Positions 57,290 to 64,000 of a stretch of DNA of 64,000 nucleotides are shown here, piece after piece (the first letter of the stretch is position 1; each line of letters opens with the position of its first letter). The notes beneath the pieces are model-generated. The model was not told the DNA's origin and did not search any database. It saw only the letters and a list, made by a program, of their open reading frames with translations. Position numbers and translations under genes: made by a program. The stretch spans positions 3,643,962-3,707,961 of the forward strand of contig JAJEKV010000054.1 of assembly GCA_021234155.1 (NCBI GenBank), written 5' to 3'. Source of the DNA: Isoetes taiwanensis (Eukaryota; Streptophyta; Lycopodiopsida; Isoetales; Isoetaceae).

Positions 57290-58479
57290 CTAACAGTCCC
57301 TGGCTTCACATAAGAGAATCTGTTGCAATTTTTGCTTCAAAAATCTGGCTTCTCGTTGCCTTTTTCACGATCCAACGCAAAACCCAACTGCAAATCAAGC
57401 TTTTAATGCCTGCTATATCAGCAAAAGACCTCTTTGCCCACCAGAAAAAAATCTAAATCTTCTTTCAAATCAAATCCGGCATTGAAATCAATCTTGGCCG
57501 CCACCGGTGAGCGAAATCTTCATTTGGTGATTGCAAATTACCGCCCGAACTGCAGAATTTTTAGATTTGGGACCTGGAGGCGGATCAAAGCGAAACGGAG
57601 AATGATTCAAGTCTCAGACAGACAGACATGAAGAAATGCAAGCGCAGCTTTTTAATGAAATAGTGGGCCGGGAAGAAGCTCCGAAATGAAAAGCTTTAAT
57701 TAACGCTTTAAACTCGTCATTTCACGCTTTACGTCAGGCACGTGCGTCATCCGGCTGGGATTGTACAACGCACTTTCTGCATTCTGGTGTTCTTCCATCG
57801 TGGCCGTCCAATTCCATACCAAGATTTCTCTTAGTATTTTATTAGTTAGAGGACATCTATTTCAACAATGTGCTGCCCTTGTACCGTGTTGCATGGACCA
57901 TGAATTGTTTGTTAACATTTTCAATTGTTTGTTTAACATTTCAACCCAACAAAAAAAAAAAAAGATGTTTGTCTAAGAGTTGGCGTGTTCATGGACAACT
58001 CTTTCCCTATAAGATCACCCTCCCTTAGTAAGAATTAAGATATTTACTCGTCTCTTCTCTAGCCTTAACGGCAGACTTTCTAATCCAAGAAATCCATGAC
58101 GTTGATCCAAGCACTGTGATAGAGCATAATAGGCAAGCAGCCTGCATCTGGAAGCCTCAGATGCATCTCTGAGCCAAAGATTCAACCTCAAATGCTGATA
58201 ATCCAGGCTCGGAGTTGATAATAGGTGTGGACGATTCCGAGCCTGTGACAATCGATCTGGGGAGCTAATAATGCAACTATGGGTGCAGCATCGAATGAGG
58301 CAGCTTGCCCGCCGGTTAAGGGGGTTAATTCCCCTTGCTTGCCTATTATGGCAAATAAACAGGCTCGCCCGGATTAACCCCCTCATCTCTCTCCACCAAT
58401 TGTTGTGCAATTCCACGATCTTAGTGGGTGAACGTCATTGTGTATTAGATCTTTTGCCTTCGTCATCCATTTGAATTGT
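57290..58479. other. bHLH 5' flank and unassigned sequence
   Basis: 57290-57660 is the likely 5' UTR and promoter of the bHLH gene. A minus-strand 133-codon frame at 58416-58015 is Arg- and Leu-rich without motifs and probably chance. Confidence 0.4.
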
Positions 58480-58905
58480 TTGTTTTCTTAGGTTTCACAA
58501 GTCTAAGCTTAATTTTTGTGTGATAAATTTCCACACCTATTCAACCATTGGTGCTACAATGAAGTGGACAGTCCAACCAGCATTTCAATGTCTTATATTA
58601 ACTAGGAGAATGCATGATACCTACAAATACTTATGCAAAACTTAGCAAGTCAATGCATAATGTACTACTCCTGTCAATATTGTAGATGCCAGCATGTGTC
58701 CCTTTGACCACTAAAGATTGATCTACTAGACAAAATTTGGAAAGAATCCATTGTTAGCTTTATATGACAAAAGGGAATAGAACATAAGCCAGGGGAGTGG
58801 ACATTCTTTGAAGACATCCCCCTTGAATTTGGCTGAAAACAAATTACTAGATAGAAACATGATCAATGTTACACGTATCATCATTATTGCCGTCATTATT
58901 GCCAT
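58480..58905 (+). repeat. Tandem duplication, first copy
   Basis: Aligns with 59345-59835 at an offset of about 865 bp. Shared text includes TAGATGCCAGCATG, GGGAATAGAACATAAGC, GACATCCCCCTTGAATTTGG and GTGCTACAATGAAG. The copies have diverged by indels and about 15-20% substitution. Confidence 0.8.
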
Positions 58906-59344
58906 GTATCTACACTAGCTGCTACATTTTTTAGAGATGGAGAAGTATAGAAAATTTTCTTTATTTAATTTATAGCCCAAGAATTTTTGTGGTTTAGCAT
59001 CATCGCCATCCATTTTGCATTGGCTTTGCAGTATCTTCTTTATATTAACTAACATTTACTTCAACATGTGAAGCCACACGAGCCATGAACTGTTTGTTCT
59101 ACATTCGACATGATTATGGAAAATGCCTTCTCCATCATATTACCTTTGCTTAACAAGATTCTACTTCATGTTCTTTAGTGTCATCTCTTTTCTCCAGTTG
59201 GTGGTGTCATTGTATCCATTGAGTCTATCATCACACTTGCCAGTATTGTCGTCCTTCAAAAAAAATAAAATCACGCTTGCCAGTATTTTGTCATCACTTT
59301 TGTCAGGTATATAGTTAACTATCTTGCTTGTAATATCTTCTTTG

Positions 59345-59835
59345 CATGAAGGTTTCGCAAGTCTAATCATAATCGTTGGATGATACGTTTTCACATCGAT
59401 TCAAATAAATGACCTTTACACAATGTAAGTGCTACAATGAAGAAGCTTGGTAGTCCAATCTAACACCTTAATGTCTTATTAACTATGATATTTACAAATA
59501 CCAACGCCAAATAGTAGAACGTCCATGCATAATGTACACCTCTCCTGTCACATGTTGTAGATGCCAGCATGCATTCCTTTGACTATCGAAGATAGATCTA
59601 TTAGACCAAAATGGGGAAGAATATGTTGTTAGCTTTATGGTTCTAAGCCTGATAACAATGACTTGTTGTGGCACGAGGGAATAGAACATAAGCGAAGATC
59701 ATGGGAAGTGGACATTCTTCCAAGACATCCCCCTTGAATTTGGCTGAATACAATTTAACAGAGTAGGAAGACATTTATGTTATTGTTAGCATGATCAGTG
59801 TTACATGTGTTATCATTATTACCCTGTATCCACAT
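59345..59835 (+). repeat. Tandem duplication, second copy
   Basis: Diverged copy of 58480-58905. No coding motif is seen in either. Confidence 0.8.
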
Positions 59836-59839
59836 TCAA

Positions 59840-62380
59840 CCAGAATTGCTTTCTATAGACAACAACCACTAATGCCAATTGATTGCACTCTAAAGAGGTC
59901 TCAGCATTATAATAAAATCCAACATTGAAACCAAAGAATATCTAATAAATTTGGCACGTCAACACATGCCAGAGCTTAATCAAAGTCGTAGGGCCCGATT
60001 TAACTCATGAGAAATTTATAGAATGGCACGATGTTAAGTGGTAGGTCACTTGGAGTTGTGGCCCCATGAAAATGTTTATGTGGCATTGATACCAATCTGA
60101 GCTACGTGATCACTTGAAAATACATTAAAACTAACCATTTCAAATTGTAAGGTAGAAGTTCTAAATCGAAAACTTTATAATATTGGCATGAAGTGATGAC
60201 AAGGAGCAACATGCAAATTGGGCAATCAACTAGCCATACAACCTAACCAACTTTACAAATGGATTCTACTCTGTAGGGAAATCCATCCTTGTCCTATGCT
60301 GGTATCCAAAATGTTTAGAAATTCCACTGGTAAATAGCTTGGATTCTTTGCTCGAGCAACCTTTAATGTAATCTCTAGTGCCAATTCCACACTCATCTCC
60401 CTCAATCATTCTATGTACATTACATTGCGACAAAAGTTGTTAAAGAGCGCAAGTCCCTTCTTTTCAATATAAAAACAATATTATAATTGCATCTTATCAT
60501 TAGGGATATTAGTATAGGCAAATTCTATGGCTATTTGCCATTCTTCCTCGAGTTACATCATTGGAAATTTCAAGCATGTGCATGGGATTGAACCCTTTTT
60601 TTTTTTAATTTATGTTCATAGGGATCAGATAACCTATGGGACCCATGTAAGAGGAATGGAGGAATCTCACTTTGTCCTCTGGAAACGTCATTTAACCATT
60701 TCAAATACTAAATATATATATACAAGTTATTATACCATCAACGGGTTTGTGAGCTCTGGTTTATGAAGACTTGGGAGTAAACCCAAGCTTTAAAAGATCA
60801 ATGTCTAAAGTTGAGTGTCAAAAACTAAGTTAGAAGAAGTCATATTGGAAGTTGGATTGGTCACGAAGTTCGAAGCTAAATCTCTTGCATGATAGCCATT
60901 CAATGAAGCTCTCTATTGATCGTTAAAGCTTTTAGAAGTCACAAGTTCACATCTGTTTATTAGAACCTCTTTGTCCACAGAATAAGAATGATTCAATGAC
61001 GTGGAAAGTACCATGCTGAAAGCTTGTTTCCCATGCTATAATGGTCCTCCCTTTGGAAACTTCAAAATTGCTGATTCGACTCCGCATCATCATTTGAGAT
61101 ATTGTTAAATGGGACCACATTTGATACATGGTCCCATTCGAAAATTACTAAATTGGTTTTGTAAAGGTAATAACTCTGATACTTTTGCTTTAGCTTTCAC
61201 TGATTGCGGAACAAACATATGAAGTGTATTTCATCGAAATCCCGACTAAATAAAGACCACACTAAGGGGATAGAAAAAAGATGGCAGACTCGGATACAAG
61301 ATTGAGTCTGCAAATTTACTCATTAATTCAACATACTTTTCAACAGCTTATCTACATATAAGATTGAATCCACAAAGGTTTAGCAACCATACCCTGCATC
61401 ATCCGCGGTTGTTCAGAAGAGTCATACTAGTATTTGAGGTCGAGTCCTCTAGAGTAAGCGAGCAAGCTTAAACCATTGAAAAATTGGGGGCTTTTATTTA
61501 CGACCAAGCTTGCTGGAACAGAACACAAAGTTTTCTCGGGCGAAGAGTTTTTGCGCACAGGGTTTATGCCCAATAGGCATAAGCATACTACACCCCACCA
61601 TAAAAAGCACTAATAAAAGACCATAAAACTACCTAAAAAGGTATTCAACACTAGATACCGGGTACTTATATAATATCTCAATAACTAATAAATGTTAATT
61701 TGGATGCATTCATTTTGGCCTACAACAGTATTGTCTGTATCTTAGCCTTGAATATTAATATTCTTTTAACTTTTATTTTGACAATAATTAGTCAGATATT
61801 AGCAGCTTTCTGATGCTAATGCTTTCTAATGTTAACAACTGCAAGCAAAACAAAAAATGAGTTTCAAGATAAAAAAAGAACATAGTACGTAGCAATACAA
61901 GGTTGGACTAGAGGTCCACCTGGCCTTTATGTGATGATGAATTGATGATTAGTTAGATTTGAATCACCATTATAAAATTCTTTTGTTTACATAGACAGGT
62001 AGATTCACCATGAGGCAATGGCACCTCTCTCTAATATCTCAGCTTCTGGCTCCTTTTTTTGGGCAACAATTCTGTGATTCCATTGTGGCAGTGGCAGTAT
62101 GAAGCCAATTCCGATAGATGTTTGGGGAGTGGCTATGGGAGCAAGAGAATGAGAAAGAAAGTTAAAAATACTGAAGCCAAACCACGAATGAGATATTTAA
62201 GCCAAATTATAGGATTATTATTAGATAGTTATTGCCTTTAGGAAAGGGTTATTAGATAGTTGTTGCCTTTAGAAAAAGGTTATGCTAAAAGGCAAAGCCT
62301 TTAAAGATATTTTAAGGTTCGAAGATAGAAGCTAATAAAAAGGTGGGCTCAAGATATATATACCCTGGTTTCGGGAATCC
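59840..62380. other. No gene recognised
   Basis: AT-rich. A short tandem repeat of 31-33 bp (TTATTAGATAGTT, then TTGCCTTTAG) lies at 62216-62279. No coding signal. Confidence 0.45.
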
Positions 62381-62389
62381 CCAGGCATT

Positions 62390-63200
62390 CTCGACGGGAT
62401 CCGTTCGGGGACCCCGCTTTTGCAGATCGACACATGCGGTACTGCCGGGCCGATCCGGGCCGTCCGAAACCCCGTAATCTCCGCCGTCCGCAGAGATCCC
62501 TCCTGCGGGATCGCGCTCGGTGATCCCCTCCTCGGGATCCGCGGGGGCCTGGTCGATATCCTCTCCGGAGATGGTAGTGGTGATCCCACCTCGGGATCAC
62601 ATCCATGGCGGCCGCGTGATCCCATCCTCGGGATCACACCCCTCACGACCCCCGTTATACGCTGACGGGCCCGACACGCCGATATGCCGCGATGTCCGCC
62701 ACGCCTGTGGTGGGTGATCAGCCCTCCGGGATCCAGGTCGAGGCTGACGGCCGATGTATTGCGATGCGCTGGCCATTGGCGGCGGCGGTTATCGGCCGTA
62801 GATCCCTCCTCGGGATCGCGCTCGGTGATCCCCTCCTCCGGGATCCGCGAGGGGCCGGGTCGATATCCTCTCCCGATATCGACGTGGTGATCCCCACCTC
62901 AGGGATCACATCCATGGCGGGCCCGATATGCCATGATGTCCGCCACGGCTGTAATTGGGTGATCCGCCCTCGGGATCAGTCGGGGCTGACTGGCCGCCAC
63001 GCCTGGGCCATGTCATGTGCCAAGGTGTTCATGAGTGATGCAGGGCCCTCCGGGATCCCACGCCGGGCTGACCTCCCCCGATGTGGCATGCCGTGTTCGC
63101 TAAGGTGTTCGCCACGCCGCGGGCCAAAGTGTTCGCCACTTCATGTGCAGGTGTTCATGAAAGTGATCCCGCCCTCAGGGATCCCACGCCCGGTATCGAC
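62390..63200. repeat. GC-rich array of GATCCC/GGGATC palindromes
   Basis: At least ten copies of a hairpin of the form TGATCCC, 4-7 bp, GGGATCA or GGGATCC lie at about 62493, 62520, 62581, 62617, 62716, 62800, 62826, 62887, 62960 and 63165. A larger unit of about 306 bp is duplicated: 62493-62566 aligns with 62799-62872. The GC content is far above that of the neighbours. Open frames here are by-products of the composition. Confidence 0.8.
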
Positions 63201-63786
63201 GCGGGTGGATCAAATCGCGACCCGTCGGTTATCCCGCCTCTTCGAATCACGCCCTGCAATTACGCCGCCCACGTGGTAGCATCGGGCTGGCCTTTCAAAT
63301 TTAAGGCCGACGACCGAATTATTACCGTACATTACCAACAATGTGGTGCCACGTGAGACAAGTGATTCCTGAGGAGGGAATTCCCACTCTTCCAGGAGGG
63401 CAATTTTCGGATTGCTCACGACCGACCTCCTCGGTCCCATTTTCCGAGAGGAGAGTGCCCGATAAAGCGGTCTCAGAGTCGGTGGTCTCGAGCATAATGC
63501 CCAGAGTTACTTTTACTTGTTTAAGGTAAAAAAATCGATTGAATAGACCTCGACGAGCCTCGGTTTCTTGTTTTTAATCTTTGCTTTGTTTTTAACGTAT
63601 TCTTGCCACGCCCTTGCAGATGGACGAATCTATTAACACGAAGTTAGCTTGAATACCTCCATAAATGAGGCGGGGGCCCCTTGAGATGAGGCCGCAAACT
63701 CCTTAAGTTACCCGGTTGTTTCGGAGATATAGCGGGTTTGGATCAGATGCGAGGTGGAATCCCCTTCAAGGAGAAGAAAAAGCTGA

Positions 63787-64000
63787 TCGACAACAGTGGT
63801 CAAGCCCCCTGCAGATAAAAATCCAGCCTCTCTTGAGGCTCATTGGCAGGATGATATTCATGGGGCTCAAGGGGATGGCGAGGTTGTTCGGGAAGAATTC
63901 TTGGAGCACCCACAGGAAGAGCCCCGGACCTCTTGGTATGATCGGTCGGCCCTTGAGATGGAGGTGCGAGGTAGACGTCTGCGAAAAGAGTTACAGCAGA
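63787..64000 (+). CDS. Partial open frame running off the right edge
   Basis: A 71-codon frame, open after a TGA at 63784-63786, continues past the window end. It includes KNPASLEAHWQDDIHGAQG and TSWYDRSALEMEVRGRR. Composition looks coding but no family is recognised. An intron-like border (AAGGTAAAAAAAT near 63524) lies upstream. It may belong to a third palindrome-bearing transposon. Confidence 0.35.

Noticed and set aside
56971-57456. 161-codon plus-strand open frame
   Set aside because: It is antisense to the first exon and 5' flank of the bHLH gene and has no motif.
62692-63279. Long plus-strand open frame of 195 codons
   Set aside because: It lies wholly in the GATCCC/GGGATC repeat array; the GC-rich repeats lack stops in several frames at once, and no domain is present.

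Overview
The window looks like nuclear DNA of a land plant. Three spliced genes of clear plant type are present: RPS3A/eS1, a DCC-family (DUF393) thiol-disulfide protein, and a ZHOUPI/bHLH95-like transcription factor. The promoters carry plant telo-boxes, and a retrotransposon primer-binding site matches plant initiator tRNA-Met. The RPS3A introns are very short (about 60-95 bp). I cannot name the clade from sequence alone; the large, decayed transposon load would suit a seed-free plant or a gymnosperm, but that is a guess. Most of the window is old, nested and broken mobile DNA.

Layout. 1-2340: a minus-strand LINE fragment joined to a tandemly duplicated, rearranged Ty3/gypsy fragment. 2685-14438: a candidate 11.75-kb DNA transposon (element 1) with perfect 25-bp terminal inverted repeats and a 4-bp CATC target duplication. 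It holds a decayed minus-strand gene region with ParB-like and FCP1/HAD-like domains, many 22-bp palindromes, and a decayed plus-strand gene of what I recall as the DUF7869 family. 16.4-17.75 kb: RPS3A, followed by a nearly perfect inverted repeat (18.1-18.9 kb). 21.0-26.0 kb: a degraded LTR retrotransposon with both LTRs, the PBS, and RT and chromodomain remnants. 27.0-28.3 kb: the five-exon DCC gene on the minus strand. 30.1-31.9 kb: LINE and LTR-element debris. 31.9-37.8 kb (element 2): a minus-strand ParB-like gene divergent from a plus-strand gene with two DUF8039-like repeats and a DUF7869-like region, with six 22-bp palindromes of a different sequence between them. 38.0-38.7 kb: two small head-to-head paralogous genes. 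40.0-42.6 kb: a fold-back element and a Mutator-like element with a 9-bp target duplication. 42.8 kb: a secreted cysteine-rich peptide gene. 44.1-47.4 kb: a fairly complete but broken LINE. 49.7-51.8 kb and 58.5-59.8 kb: direct duplications. 55.4-57.3 kb: the bHLH gene (minus strand). 62.4-63.2 kb: a GC-rich array of a third palindrome family, next to an open frame running off the right edge.

The most interesting theme is that two diverged elements share one architecture. Each has a ParB/sulfiredoxin-like domain gene on one strand, a DUF7869-type gene on the other, and an array of 22-bp palindromes whose sequence is particular to that element. This could be an undescribed transposon class with its own palindrome-recognition system. 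The shared protein motifs, palindromes and element 1 termini are read directly from the sequence; the functional link is inference.
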